64,000 nucleotides of DNA from Aristolochia californica (GCA_029961685.1 JARWKL010000015.1:22475220-22539219); one strand, 5' to 3'; counted from the stretch's first letter, positions 23,106 to 36,400 are shown. Translations and numbers: made by a program. Notes: generated by a model from the sequence alone, not told the origin.

Positions 23106-23228
23106 GAGGTTCGAGTTTGAATTTGAAATATTGGTTCATACTCGGTTTGAGGTTCGAGTTTGAATTTGAAATATTGGTTCAGACTCGGTTTGAGGTTTGA
23201 GTTTGAATTTGAAATATTGGTTCAAACT
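23106..23228 (+). repeat. Three 43-bp tandem units
   Basis: GAGGTTCGAGTTTGAATTTG starts at 23106 and 23149, with a T variant at 23192; each unit ends ATATTGGTTCA(T/G/A)ACTCGGTTT. It lies just inside the right end of the hAT-like element, as subterminal repeats often do. Confidence 0.85.
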
Positions 23229-23255
23229 CGGTTCAATTCGATGCCACCCCTAGTT

Positions 23256-25030
23256 AATATAAAGAAGTTATGCTCAATTTTATGTAATATATATATATAA
23301 TTTTATATACAATTTATTTGACATATATTTTATGATTATCATGGGGCTTACTTTTTTTTTTTGCCTGCTTTTAGGTGATGGATACAAAGCTGCCTGTAAA
23401 CACACAGTCACAGTCCCGTCTTCTCCGCGTATTAACATTCTGTACTGGCCAAGGCAACGCTTGTTCTTCCCTTCAATGGTTTTGTACATGAGAACATGCC
23501 AAACACAGATTTAAATAGTTAAGAGAAAGGATTACTACGAACAATAACAAGATTGCACTTTTTTTGGTTTGGTTTGTTGAATGGTCATCTTCCCAACAAA
23601 TGCTTACCACCTAAGTGGATAAGACTTTGCTATCAATACAAAAGAAATTCAGAGCCAGAGGGTGGTCAAGCTCTGATTAAGAGACGATTAAATCTTTTCA
23701 TTCCAGAACTTTATAATCATTCTGGAGAGACGAAAAGGCTTGAAGTGGATATGATTAGGGAAAGAATCCAATGAGCTTTTTTTCTTTATATAAAGATTAA
23801 TGGTTACCTGTGCTTTTATCTCTGCCCTTCCAAAAAGTGTTTGATGATATTCCTCAGTCAACAGCAAAATCAGCTTCTCCCCAAATGATGAAATCATTAA
23901 AATGGGATGCGTTCCTTTACTCTTCTATCTTCATTACTTCACCGAAAGTTGGATAATCTGATGAATAAACAAAGGTTAAGAAGATTCTGCTTTCTTTTGC
24001 AAGAACACCTAAATCTTGGTCATTTAGTGGCCTGAGAAGCATTCATTTCATGGTGGAAGCAGTGTTTGTCACTTTTTCGGTCACCTTTTATCTATATCTC
24101 TATTATTATCTTTATCTTTATTTATATCTCAATGAGAAACCTGCAGTTTCCACGTGATGAGAAGCTCTCTCTCGTGAGAAGCCTATTCTGAATGCAATTG
24201 GACCATCCTGAAATTATCACGAACAGGCAAAAGTTTCGTCAGAGACATTAATAAATAACTTTATTATGCATTACGATTTGTCATATTTGATTGACCAGTG
24301 AGAATACGAGAGACTATTTTAAATTTTTCATGATTAAATTGCTCAACCACCTTTGTTTATAAGGGAATGGATGGAGAAGACGAAATTGTTATAGAGAGTG
24401 TCTGCAACTCTTTGCAGTTTCTTTAGTTTCATCAACTACTACAACTCTTTCCAAGTAAGATGGAGTACTTCATATTTGGTTTCTCCAGACCAGAACAATA
24501 ATGAGGAAATTAATGGCCGCGTTTGAACTGGTCTGTCTCCATTATGGACCTCAGATTCAAAAAATCAAAACAACTTCAAATAAATGCGAAAGGTATACGA
24601 GCAAAACCCTTTTCTCCCATTCCTTTAACGATTCAAATGCCTTAATATAATTGTGTTTAAAGAAAGATGAACTATGAAATCTTCAAAAACTTGTATGCAA
24701 GGCCTTGAACAAGTCAGGTCAAGAGATAAACTCGAGTATTCAAACCCTTCTATTTTAAGCAAAGTCACCACCAACTCGGCCCTGAGTCTGTCCACCAAAC
24801 TCGGAAGTTGCAATCCAATTAGAGCAACACTGCCTGGGTTTTCAGGTCAATACCAGAGTACAGGTTGAAAAACCCTGCATGGAACCTATGGTTATGGTTG
24901 ATTCCAAGTCAAATGGAAAATTCTTATGAGCTTCTTACGCTAAGAGAAAGAAATTTGACGAGAGCAAGAGGAGGAGCGGAGACATTACAAATCATTTGCA
25001 ACTACACCCTACGTAGGACCGTTTCTTTCG
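23256..25030. other. Spacer upstream of the calmodulin-binding gene
   Basis: No gene supported. It begins with a truncated copy of the hAT-like right arm (23262-23335). The last kilobase is probably promoter for the gene starting transcription near 25.0 kb. Confidence 0.4.
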
Positions 25031-27257
25031 GTTGGGACCCACGGTGCCTCTACCGTTTTTCTTTCTTTTCCATTCCTGCAACAAACACGCAAGCCCACAC
25101 GGCTTGGGAAGAAAAGCAGCGGATCCCATCAAAGATGCCAACTTTGTTGCTTGCACGATCTCTGCACACCAAAAACCTTTCCACTTGTCTTGCTTCCTTC
25201 TTTACCCATTTCCGGTGTCCAACGATTGCAGAAAGGTATGTGTCCATGCGTCTGCATCCTCGTGCTCGTAGGTTCAAACTCTGGATGAGAAGATGAAGTT
25301 TCTTTTGTAAATATTGTTTGTTTTGATTTTCTTTGTCTCTGACGGGAGGAATAGTGGGGAGGAAGGAGATTTGGATTTTATTGCATCGATTGTCTTCTGT
25401 AGGATTTAAGTGGGTACTCAAGTCTTTGGTGTTTAAGGCTTCAACCCATTTCTTTCACAAGCATCAATTTGCCTCCCCTGCTCTGTTTTTAGATTCATTT
25501 GGCTATGAAAACGTGCTCGGGTAATGTTCTTTTAATGAGTTTTTTTTTTCATTTTTATTTGTTTATACGGGGTTAAAATTTGGAGCGGACAACCTATATT
25601 GCTATCCTCATGATTGTTAGAAGAATTCATTACATGAGAACCAGGATTTTTTAATTTTACATTTGTTTTGAGGATTGCGGAACTGGATCGGATGGTTTCT
25701 TTTTTCTTCGTCTTTCTTTCTTATCTTTTTGGCTTTTAATCTTTTTGACTCATTTAGTTGAGACGGTTAATTTTGTTTGGTTCCAATATCACTGATTTCT
25801 TTCTGTCATTTTACCATAAGATCTTAGAGTTTTCAAAATGTGAATGTTTCATGTAGTTTTCAGAAGGAAAAGTGTTTGCTGGACTTTTATAACCTTTGTG
25901 GTGCTCTCTTTTTCTATATTGGTTGTTGGCATTGCATAAGATTCATTTTATATTTTTTCTTGTGATGTCTATTAATTAATTGGTTCGAGATATTAATCAT
26001 TATCAGCAGCCACAATTACTTCTTCACTTTTTTACTTCAGTAGATGTCTTTTCACAATAACTTTAGTGGATTTCCTGAACTTCCATTCTGTCATTTTGAG
26101 GGTTCAAGTTACTGAATTTATTCACTGGTGTTGGGATTGCCTTTTCTACAAATTTGAGGATTTGTCGAATGACTGAAGCTGATAGATTCAACATTTTGGG
26201 TTATACTTCGCTCTTTGTTGGTTTTTTGCCCATTAAACCTTGTCCATTCCTTTCTGATGAAGGAATTCTTTAGAAATTTCTAATATTTGGTAACCTCATT
26301 TGCACTGAGTTTTTTGGTTCTTCTCATGTGTACTGTGGACTTCTTAATTTGAATTATTATTTAAGATGAAAGTAGATATTTTTATAGTTTATTTGTGAAA
26401 TTTATATTGTACTTCTTTTGGAAGCAGGATTGATGTTAAGAAACAAGAAACTTCCAGTATCTTGCTCTAATGCTGCTTTCACGGTTTCTTTTTTGAGGTT
26501 GCCACACTTATTTTACAATTGCAGAGACAATTTGCAAAATTTTGTCCTATTTGTACTATTTGTACTGGTGGCATTTTCTGTTGTCTTACATATCTTAACT
26601 TGGCCTGGGAGTTTTCAAGTTCAAAATTGGAGTTTCGTAATTCATTTGGAGATTGAAGGTTACTGGTTTACCTTGACTTGCCCCAGAAGTTTTCATATTC
26701 AAGGGTCGATGTGATTCATATTCCTCTGTTAGAGCATTGTTTGTTATAACAAAAAAAATAAAAAAATGGCAAACTGTTTGTGTCAAAATGCTGTATATGA
26801 ATGTCCCCATAATGTCTGAAAGTTTTGTTATGTTATCTGTCCTCTTAATGCCACTTAAATTTGAAATCTACTAAATGCCTGGACAGTTGAATGCAGGTAT
26901 TAGTACATGTTTGAGGTGGATCTTGATTTTGCTTAGGTCTCAGAGTCGAGCTATTCTCGCCAACTCCAGCATTGATTTGGGTAAGATGTTGATAATTTAG
27001 GTTTTCAAGGAATCTTAGCTTTTGAAATTCTAGTGGGAGGGTTTTGGTTTCTACTGAACTGATGAGGGTTTATAAAAATTCTTCTAGAGTATTTTCTTTG
27101 TTTCAATATAGACAACATTCAACTTAATCTTCTTATAAACCTCATTTCTTATTTCCAGCTACAGGGAAGTGAGGAATACTTTGGAGGTTGGAGAGAGAAT
27201 CTGTTCTGAATTGGTACCTTTTCAGGGTAGCTAGCAATACTTTGATTTGTTTCCCTT
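25031..27257 (+). other. Probable 5' leader of the calmodulin-binding gene, with introns
   Basis: Pyrimidine-rich sequence at 25030-25080 leads to a donor GAAAG|GTATGTG (25235), an acceptor GAAGCAG (exon from 26428) and a last acceptor ATTTCCAG with the coding exon starting at 27159. A 53-codon upstream frame begins at 25135 (MPTLLLARSLH); spliced to the 26428 exon it stops early, so it is treated as a uORF rather than a coding start. Exon limits are inferred from splice motifs only. Confidence 0.45.
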
Positions 27258-28913
27258 ATGGCAGAAGGAAGCATGGAAAAGGAAACTATTCCTTATCAAT
27301 CTGAAGAAGGGACTGAAAAGAGTGGTGATGAACTCCACTCGATAGATATTATACAGATAGATGTTATCACTCAGACTGAAAGAGGATCAGAAAACAACAT
27401 TATTCCACAGGCTATGTCCTCTGGGAAGCCAAAACCTGAACGAAGCGGTGATTGGGGAAATTCAGCAGCAAGCCGTGAAGGAAGGCCTGTACCAATTTAC
27501 CTGAGAGCTTCAACAAGCTCTTGCCATGATTCCTGCAAGTATGGAAGAGAACACTCTTTTCCAAATAGAGAAAAAAGACGCCCTACTCGTGCACTCATTA
27601 AGGTAAATAAGGAGTCCAAGGTGGATGTTCAAACTGAGATAAAAAATCTGACAATTAGTGAGAGGAAAAAGAAGCAGGCAATCAAGGCAGAAGCAAGTAG
27701 TAGTCCCGAGCTGACAGCACAGCCATCCAGTTCAACAAAGGTAATCAAGCAGAAGGCTATCACACCTGCCAAGAAAATTGAAATCACTGTTAAACCCACA
27801 ATTTCTTCGAATTCAAAGCTGAAGCCACCAGTTTCAAAGAATTCACCATCTCCTTCAAACCCTGCTGTAGGTCTTGCAAAAAGAAATGGTCCAAGTACTA
27901 TCTCCTTGAATCGTCTCAGACGTCTGAGTTCGCTGCGGAAGAATCACATCAATCCTGTAAACCGTCCCAATTTGTTAGGTGGTTTGAGTGGTGAAAAGAG
28001 TGGAAGAGATGCATCAAATCATTCAGAAAATTCAAATGGCCGGAGGAGAAGCGATGGTATGTTAACCAGGAGTAGAGGATTATCCAACCCTGTGGAAAGA
28101 AAAATGCCTAGATCATCTCTTACTACTTTAACCCCAAAACCTTCTTCCAATGGAGCAGCACAGTTGAATTTGCTGAACTATCAGAAAATGAAGAAGCCTT
28201 CTCCTGAGAGTAGTCAGACAACAGTTAGAACATCCAATCCTAAAGAGGAAAAAGTGAGCATGAAGACTTTATACGTGATTGAGTCAAATTCTAAGAGAAA
28301 ATCATCTACTTCTTCAAGGCACTCACACTCATCTTTGTCATCAGCTCCATCACCCTCATCACATGATAATGAAGACATTTTGGATTCTGAATCTAGAATT
28401 AGTGAAGCTGGGGGTTCAGTATCTGAACAAGAAGATACTGAAACAAGCATGTCTGACGAAGTTTCTGAAGATGGAGCCCAAAGGATAGGGAGACGGAGCA
28501 AACTTGTGCATCCTGAAGATAAAGATGAGGCTGAACAGAAACTTTCCTTCAGGAGAGGTAGAGTAGTTAGCCTTCAAACTGAGAACAATATCCCTAGGAA
28601 ACTGAGATTCAGGCAAGGAAGAGTGACTGGTGAGAACCAAAATGGTAAGAGTGATCCTGGGAGGAGAAATTTTCGAAGGAAGAAAGAATTGGGTGCTCTG
28701 GAATTGGACAAACCTAATTCTGGAGCTGAAAGTGTAGTTCTAAGACATCAAGATGTGCAGGGAAGAAAAGAAGAGCTAGGTTTGTTTAATGAGGTGATTG
28801 AGGAAACGGCTAGTAAGCTTGTGGAGACGAGGAAGAGTAAAGTGAAGGCCTTAGTGGGTGCATTTGAAACGGTGATTTCTCTGCAAGAAAGTAAACCGGC
28901 TACTAGCACTTGA
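27258..28913 (+). CDS. Plant calmodulin-binding domain protein
   Basis: A 551-residue protein in one coding exon. The N-terminal part has the family's conserved PIYLRASTSSCHDSCKYG block (about residues 75-95). A long disordered, Ser/Lys/Pro-rich middle follows, including basic runs. The C-terminus (about 430-545) is the plant calmodulin-binding domain: two KLRFRQGRV-like repeats, then LFNEVIEETASKLVETRKSK and VKALVGAFETVISLQ, a basic amphipathic helix region expected to bind Ca2+-calmodulin. Basic clusters suggest a nuclear or cytoskeletal location, but none is shown. The ATG follows an in-exon leader; an upstream 5' UTR intron is likely. The specific physiological role is not known from sequence. 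Confidence 0.87.
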   Translation: MAEGSMEKETIPYQSEEGTEKSGDELHSIDIIQIDVITQTERGSENNIIPQAMSSGKPKPERSGDWGNSAASREGRPVPIYLRASTSSCHDSCKYGREHSFPNREKRRPTRALIKVNKESKVDVQTEIKNLTISERKKKQAIKAEASSSPELTAQPSSSTKVIKQKAITPAKKIEITVKPTISSNSKLKPPVSKNSPSPSNPAVGLAKRNGPSTISLNRLRRLSSLRKNHINPVNRPNLLGGLSGEKSGRDASNHSENSNGRRRSDGMLTRSRGLSNPVERKMPRSSLTTLTPKPSSNGAAQLNLLNYQKMKKPSPESSQTTVRTSNPKEEKVSMKTLYVIESNSKRKSSTSSRHSHSSLSSAPSPSSHDNEDILDSESRISEAGGSVSEQEDTETSMSDEVSEDGAQRIGRRSKLVHPEDKDEAEQKLSFRRGRVVSLQTENNIPRKLRFRQGRVTGENQNGKSDPGRRNFRRKKELGALELDKPNSGAESVVLRHQDVQGRKEELGLFNEVIEETASKLVETRKSKVKALVGAFETVISLQESKPATST

Positions 28914-30770
28914 CTATTGAAAACATTTTTTTTTTCTGTACAAATAAGACTGGTAAGTGGGAGTGCGAAGATTGAATTTTCTTTTATGGGATGTTTGAAG
29001 ATGGAAAAGGCTTTTTTTTCTAATGTAATGAGGGAGGCTAAGTTTGGTGAAGAGATTCCAGCAGTGGTTCGTGGAGTTGTGTGCATTTTTTGTAACTTGG
29101 TCATGCTTAACACCTGAAGTTGAAGACATGCTATCTTCAAATATTTTTTGGAATTTTTTTATACCAGTGTAACTCATCTGATACACTGCAACTGATGTGG
29201 ATTATAGTCTTTGTACATTTGAGCTTATAATAATTAAGTCCAGATAGAGTCGATTGATTCACTGTTCACCTCAGACACCTTTGTTGTTTCTTAATCCATT
29301 CGTTGTGTGTTTCCCATCTTCAGTTCCTGCTACTAACCTAAATAAGATCATTGGTTTTCATATTTTTTGATGATTATAAGATTTATAAATGATTTCCATC
29401 TTTTTCCAATTTCTTTCTTCAGTTTTATTGCTGAACTTGTCAATGCATTCCCAGAAAGTGTAGTATCTATTTCTATGTGGATTTTCAGTAAGCCTCATTG
29501 TTTCTTTAGAAACTCTAACTAAAGGCTCAAGCTGACCTTCCTCCTCAAAAAAAGTGTTTTTGTTTTTTCTTCCAGATTCATGTTTTCAGGAAAAACTTTA
29601 ATAAGCTCATTCTGTTTTATTTTTATTTTTATTTTTCCTTCTTCCATTTTCTCTACCTTTCTCCTTTCCTTGTGTTTGTTTTTCCTTTTTTTTTCCCTTC
29701 TCTATTTCTTTTTCTCTGTAGCCTTCTTGTTTTAATTTTCTGTTTTCTCCTCCTAGGTGGCTGGTTCTTGAAATGTTGAAAAATTCGTCCTTATTTTTTT
29801 TACTATTTAGTTATTTCTATTTACAAAAAAACAAAAAGAAATAAAAAAGAAGGGGATGGTTCCTTGACCTCCCTTTCTCCCAAGGACATAAAGGAAGGCA
29901 GGCCAAGGCCACCTTGTCCTATCCTTCCCCTACCTTCTGTAAGTTAAGCCTTGCCTACCCCTTTCTTCATTTTTGTTTACAAATAAAAAAATAGAGAAAA
30001 AAGATGGAGAGGGCTGCTTGTCTCCCTTGTTAAATTGGGTCCAAGGTCGTATCCCAAAATGACTAGCCATTTAATAAACCTCTTTTGCCAACTAATAAAC
30101 GCAAAATCTTTATACTCATTAATGTATGTGAGACTATCCTTAACACCCCTCTTTTAAAAAGCAGAAAGTGTTGACCCCATCTTGTTATGTTGTATTTCCC
30201 TATAAACTCTGCAACAAAAGAGTTTCCACCCTCTTTTTTCATCTTTATTCATAAAGCTCATTGTTGTATGGGGAGATCTGTAAAAGTTAACCTCATTACT
30301 TGATAAAAGTACAAATTACTCTTATCAAATAACATGAGGAGCACAAACTGGGTCTTCACCCATGTTTACATCCTATTCAAAATAAATTTATTGATAGATT
30401 GTAATTGAGTACATTCACGTTCTATTTATAATAGAGAAAATACACAAAATTAAAGCTAAACTAAACTACTTGTGTCCTGGCTACACCCAAAGTAGATTAC
30501 TTAAAGGTAAGTCATAAAAAAATTAATCAATTAATGGCTGAACTAAAATACGTCTTTTGTAAGAGTTCCTTCCATGAGACTCATGTAAGACTCAATCATA
30601 ATAATTCCCACGATAAAAGTCATATAAGGCTTTATATTTAGTTTTTTGACACTCCCCCTCAAACTAGAGTGACATGCTTCAACTTGCAATGAATAAATTA
30701 TTTAGCCCTTAATCTTCCTTTGTCTTTAATATATTGGGTTGCAAAATCTTTATCTTCTTCATTGTAGGCT
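28914..30770. other. 3' flank and repeat-rich spacer
   Basis: The first 300 bases are probable 3' UTR. From 29500 the sequence becomes T-rich and low in complexity. The phrase ACACTCCCCCTCAAACTAG (from 30650) resembles the CTCCCCCTCAAG motif seen in plant copia LTRs, hinting at an old LTR remnant near 30340-30720. No open pol or gag frame was found. Confidence 0.4.
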
Positions 30771-32426
30771 CTAGGAGTGGCAAATTTACCAAATTACCCG
30801 ATTTCTAGCTATATCCGTTTGTTTATTAAAGGATATGGAAGAAATATTTTTACCTGCTTTATGTGTTCGGGTATAATTATTCGATTACCAATTATATGGG
30901 TAATCGGGTGAAAACATCCCTAGTTATATGGGTAAAAGGATAGGAAAGAGAAAGCTCTTAGATAATATATTCAAACAACCAAGTTAAAGAAAGTTCGAAG
31001 AGAAATGAAAGAAAAAAGACACAACCAAGAAGAAATTTGACCGAACAAAGATCATTCCAATGAAAAAAAGAAAAAAAGAGGCTCTGTATGAAGTCACCTA
31101 ACCTATTGTCTGGACGAAGTGAAGAAAAGGAAAGAGGCGATTTATGAAGACTATTCGAATTGCCCCCATGTGTTCAAACAACTCATTTTAGAAAAGTTAC
31201 AAGAAAAGATTCAAACTTTATTATAATCATAGTACATGAATCTCTATTTATAATAGAGGAAGTTAGCAGAGTCTAATTATAATCAAACTACTTTTGTTTC
31301 AATCACACCAAAACTCTAACACTTAAAGATAAGTCCTAGAATAACTAAATAATCTAATATAAATAGAAGATTAACATGACTAAAACTCTTTTATGAGACT
31401 TACTTCTATAATAATTGTAGTTTTGTTAGACTTCTTATTATGTAATACCTCTTATACCACCTCACGTGATTATGGTGAATCCCGTATCTTATGAGTTTGG
31501 GCTTATCTTTCAATATTCTTAAATATGTGAATCTTTTTAGTCTCGTAGGCTTGGGCCCCGGGACGGTGAAAGAGTAACCCATAACGAACTCCATTTCGTT
31601 TTGTCTATGATGACGCGGCCATACGTTCAAAACGTGGAAGACGACATCTAGCGGTGGTTATTATATGGTGACATCACTTAGCTTTTTGAAAAACCTGTGG
31701 CAGTTCCACCTGGACGGCTCTAATTCATTCGCCAATTAGCCGACGGTTTAGCTTTTTAAATTCAATTAATAGTTCCACCTGGACGCCAACTAGCCGACGG
31801 TTTAGCTGTTTAAAGACAACTGATAGTTCCACCTGGGCGGCTCTAATTCATTCGCCAATTAGCTGACGGTTTAGCTTTTTTAAAGTCAATTTAATAGTTC
31901 CACCTGGACGGCTCTAATTCATTCGCCAATTAGCCAGACGGGTTAAGTCTCTGATTACAAACAAGTTGTAGAAAATCCAAAAACGAATCCCTCTATTGCG
32001 GTTCTGCCTCCCTCAATCAGACCAATCTCCTTGTCTCCCTTCTGCCTTTTAACCTCTACCTTTGTATATAAACAAAATGGAATAACTTATTTATTTGCCT
32101 AGTTATTAATGGGTAAATAAAAAATTCTAAGCAAAAATGATATTAAAATTTTAAAATCATAAAAATATAAAAATTATATTATAAGCCTAAAAATAATATC
32201 ATTCTAATATATAAGAAATAACCCTAAACAAAAACTACCAAATTACTCTTATATATAATTGAATAATCGGTTTATCGGGTACAGAGTAACGTTTCCTGAT
32301 TACCATTTTTATTTTAATTTAATAAATGGTAAACAAGTAACCTTTTAAAATTACTTAAATGCTACAAATTTTTGCTACGTTTAAATGGAAATTTGGTACG
32401 TAAAAGGCTAAAATGACACCCCTAGG
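30771..32426 (+). mobile_element. Candidate hAT-like non-autonomous element
   Basis: The left end CTAGGAGTGGCAAATTT pairs imperfectly with the right end AAAATGACACCCCTAG (inverted CTAGGGGTGTCATTTT). Subterminal sequence on both sides has the CGGGTAATC/ATCGGTTTATCGGGT style seen in this element type. No transposase. The flanking 8 bp do not clearly match, so the limits are tentative. Confidence 0.5.
31702..31945 (+). repeat. Four tandem units of about 70 bp
   Basis: AGTTCCACCTGG starts units at 31702, 31771, 31825 and 31896. Full units contain GGCTCTAATTCATTCGCC, then AATTAGC and a GACGGTTTAGC phrase. Unit 2 has lost about 15 bases of the middle section. It lies inside the hAT-like element. 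Confidence 0.9.
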
Positions 32427-33250
32427 GTTAGTGTGAGGATAATAAAAAAAAAAATTGTGTTGGAGTGGGGATTTATGGGATCATATTATTTTCTACTTAT
32501 TGAAATCTTTAGAAAATTCATATAAAATTTTGAACCTTAATATTTTTTTTATCGATTAAAAATAAGACTTTTGAACTAAAAATCGATTGACATTTTATAG
32601 TTTTATCTTTTACGATGTGTTTGTGCCAACTGAATTTTCAGTGTTTGTGTCATTTTCTAGGACAATGAAAAATTTCACTCGATTCTTCTTGATTCATCTT
32701 GCCTTTAAAAATAAAAATGAATTTCCTATTTCTCTATTAAATCTGTAAAAATAAAAATTTAATTGTCTTTATTAAAAATTAGGTAATTCTAGTGTAAACA
32801 CAAATATCAACTAAATTTCCATTGTTTTGGGCAATACAAACACAAGAAAATAGATCAAAAAATTATTTTCCCTTCATTTTGCCAAGCTCTTAGATGGTAA
32901 GGGCAAGAATGAAGTTTGGGTCCACATCCAACGATTTTGCTGGGATTTGTTTGTCTTCTGGGTTTAAGACGTCTCACTTTTGAAACGAATAACACACATA
33001 TCATTAGATTTTATAAATGAGGACCAGAAGAAGACAGCAATGGGGTCCACCACCCACACCTCGGATGGCATTACAGTAAATTCCTCACAACCTCAAAAGT
33101 ATTTTATTTATAACAAGACAATCGCTTGGTTTATTGTGGGCCCCAATTTTCAGGAGCCCGCTTCGAGAGTCGAGACTGACGTCGTACCGAAAAGATCCTC
33201 GCCTTTCGCGAAAAATTGGAAAATCTCTCTTCCTTTGCGTAACAAAAAAT
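32427..33250. other. Spacer and PHS1 promoter region
   Basis: AT-rich up to about 32880, then more balanced sequence leading to the phosphorylase promoter. No separate gene. Confidence 0.4.
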
Positions 33251-33258
33251 AGATCAGT

Positions 33259-33265
33259 TATAAAA
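33259..33265 (+). promoter_or_regulatory. Candidate TATA box of PHS1
   Basis: TATAAAA lies 138 bp before the ATG at 33403, with CT-rich leader sequence (TCTCTCTCGG) between, a plausible spacing for a short 5' UTR. Confidence 0.5.
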
Positions 33266-33402
33266 AGTAGGCATTCCCCTTAATCTAGCTTTCGAACATG
33301 CCACCACAAGACTCTTCGTCTTGCAGATAAGAGAAGCAAGTCATAGACTCTAGAGATATTTCTCTCTCGGATCGGAGTTCTCTCTCAGATTTTGCTGAGG
33401 CC

Positions 33403-36400
33403 ATGACGTCCGCTCACTCTAGTCCCTTCTCGTACACCACTTCCATCTCCAAAATCGCTGACCTCTCTTCCAGAAACAGCACGTCCAGACTGTTCCTTGT
33501 AAGAATTGCCAATGTTAGCCGAGGTCGGAGATCCCTTTCGATCAGAAATGTCGCTAGTGATCAGGAGCTTAAACATCCGGTGTCTGATGAAGGTAAGATT
33601 TTGGATCTCCGTCTCGTGGTTGGACCTTGGCTTTTCGCTTTCTCTACTCGGATCCTGTCTCTCCAAGCTGTGATGTTGTATTCTGTTTTGGTTTATACGA
33701 GTTTAAGGCATTTGTTTCTCTATCCTGCTAATGGCGTTTTTAGGTGGACTTATCGTCGCTGTCAATGAAGGATACTGTTTTAGGATGCTTATCGTGTGCT
33801 CCTGACTTGAATTCTTCAAATTTATTTCGCTTCACGAAGTTTAAGTGGATTTTTAATGAAACTTAGTTTAAAGCGTAATTCAAACCGACTTTGGATCAGC
33901 AAGTTGCTGTTTGGATCTGCATTATCTTGAACTTGGTTATTCTCCTTCTTAGTTCAAAAACTGGCTTCTTGCAGGATTTTATCTTTTACCTTTTACATCT
34001 CTATTTATGCTTGCATGTAAGGATCTGGCTTGCAATTTGGTTGCAAATGGCTTATTGGAATGGGAAGTAATGTGGTTAACGCATACGCAGGCAAGGAAGT
34101 GGATGTGCTGCAAAACTCACATAAAGCAATTTATACTGAGTATGTTAGGGAACAACTAGGAGTAGAACCAATAAAGGAGAAGATGGAAGAGAATCATTTG
34201 GACAGATTTAGGCATATTCCACGAAGTCCCTTGAGTTCATTAGTTAAAATGAGACTGGTAAGAAATAGAGAAAGGCTGAACATGACACAGAAGGAAGTTG
34301 TGAAAAGAAAAACGTTAAGAACGTAACCTATGAGCTTAGAATGATGGTGTGGAATGGACTTGAACAATTCATGTAACTGGATGAAGAAGATGACTTTTAT
34401 CTATCATTTAAAAAAAACAGAAGCTGGCTTTTATCTCAAATGGAGGTAGATAGTTGGTCATGAAATTTTCTATTGATCTAATCTTTGCAAAGAAATGACC
34501 AAGTTCAGTGGATATGTCGAGCACAAATGTTATATTGTCTTCCTGATATTCAAGCAAATCAATCAGATTTGCTCTCGGAAGTGAGATACCCTGATTTGCC
34601 TTACATCCGATACATGAACATATACTGTTGTCTATTCATGCAAACTGAAGAGTGAGCTCTGAACAAACCACTCAGTATTTCCAGTCATAGAGTTTGGTTC
34701 TTATATTCAACCCAACATCCTTTGTACTTATCTGGCCAGAGTGTTGGATCTATTCTGCTTGGACTGTGATCTTGTGGATTTTATTAGAATGCTGATATAT
34801 TTCTGTTGTTGATTAATTTTCTCCTTGGTGTTAGTTGTCTTGTTCAGATAAAGTACAAATATCCAATGAAAAGAGGAAAGTGGGGTGCTGATGTTTAACT
34901 TTTCAATCGTGGTTGAAATTGATATCTGAATGATGCCTCACACTGTCAAATGACTTTCTCTTTTACCTTTTTTCTGTATGATAATTTTAGTTCCTTTAGC
35001 TGCTGCAACCTTTACGCACGTCTCTTCTGCAAGTCTTTTCATACAATTTATAATTTTTTCTACTCCTTATTATGTTTTCTATTTTCTAAATCCATCAAGA
35101 TGTTGCTTTGTTTAGGGGTATCTACTTCTCTAAATTCACTATCACCAGATTCGGCATCCATTGCTTCGAGCATCAAATATCATGCAGAATTTACACCATC
35201 ATTCTCACCAGAGCACTTTGAGCTTCCGAAAGCCTATTTTGCTACAGCAGAAAGTGTTCGTGATTCTCTTCTTATAAATTGGAATGCAACCTACGAATAC
35301 TATGACAAGATAAATGTCAAACAGGCATATTATTTGTCAATGGAATTTTTGCAGGTTACTGAGTATATCCTTTCTAAATTCATACAATTGTTGAACATTG
35401 ATGGAGAATATTGGATTGACTTAGTTTGAATTGAAAATTACAGGGTAGAGCACTGTTAAATGCTATTGGCAACTTGGAGCTCACAGGTGCCTATGCAGAG
35501 GCTTTAAGCAAGCTCGGGCATGATCTAGAGAATGTGGCTGGGCAGGTTGGTATCTGCTGCCTGTAGTTTCTGATGCATACACTTTGTAATGTACACAATT
35601 AACTTCTGAAGATCATCTGAACTTTTGTTCTGATAAGGAACCTGATGCCGCACTTGGAAATGGTGGTCTTGGACGGCTGGCTTCTTGTTTTCTGGATTCA
35701 TTGGCAACACTGAACTATCCAGCATGGGGCTATGGGCTCAGATACAAGTATGGTTTGTTCCATCAGAATATTACAAAGGATGGACAAGAAGAAGTTGCAG
35801 AAAGTTGGCTTGAGGTGTGATTTTCTCTTATTCCATTTAGGTCATTCTTATGGGAAAACTGGCATTACACAGACATTATGGAGAAACTTAGTTTTTTTTT
35901 TGACTTGGGAATCATGGATAAGATCCATGTTGAAGGATGTTTTGGATTGTAACATGCTGGTCTCATTTATTTCATTCTTGCAGATGGGAAATCCCTGGGA
36001 GATTGTGAGAAATGATGTTTCATATCCTATAAAGTTCTATGGTAAGGTTACTTCAGGGTCCGATGGAAGGAAACATTGGGTTGGTGGGGAGAATATAAAA
36101 GCTGTTGCATATGATGTTCCTATACCAGGTTATAAAACTAAGACCACTCTTAATCTTCGTCTTTGGTCAACAAAAGTTCCATCAGAAGATTTTGATTTAC
36201 AAGCTTTCAATGCTGGAGAGCATACCAAAGCTAATGAAGCCCAAACTAGTGCGGAAAAGGTTTTACACTTATACAACTTTTAGTTGTTGAACTTTGACTT
36301 TTAAGAAGTGTTAGTTAGTGCTGCAGGTAGGAGAGTTTTGGAAACTACATTTTAGATGTACAAACACATCTTCTGTATTTATGATTCCCTAAAATTATTT

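Larger units (their letters stand above)
19614..23255 (+). mobile_element. Composite hAT-like non-autonomous element
   Basis: The left end reads CTAGGGGTGGCTTCGAA and the right end is the inverted TTCGATGCCACCCCTAG, with GGCTC/CTCGAG-rich subterminal sequence, the typical hAT (Ac-like) end type. Flanking 8-bp sequences do not match, and an internal right-type end (GATGCCACACCTG, 21938-21950) is present, so this is probably two or more nested or rearranged copies. No transposase was found. The right-arm AT-rich sequence occurs about three times (21740, 22930, 23262 onward). A gene-like fragment lies inside at 22327-22611. Confidence 0.65.
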
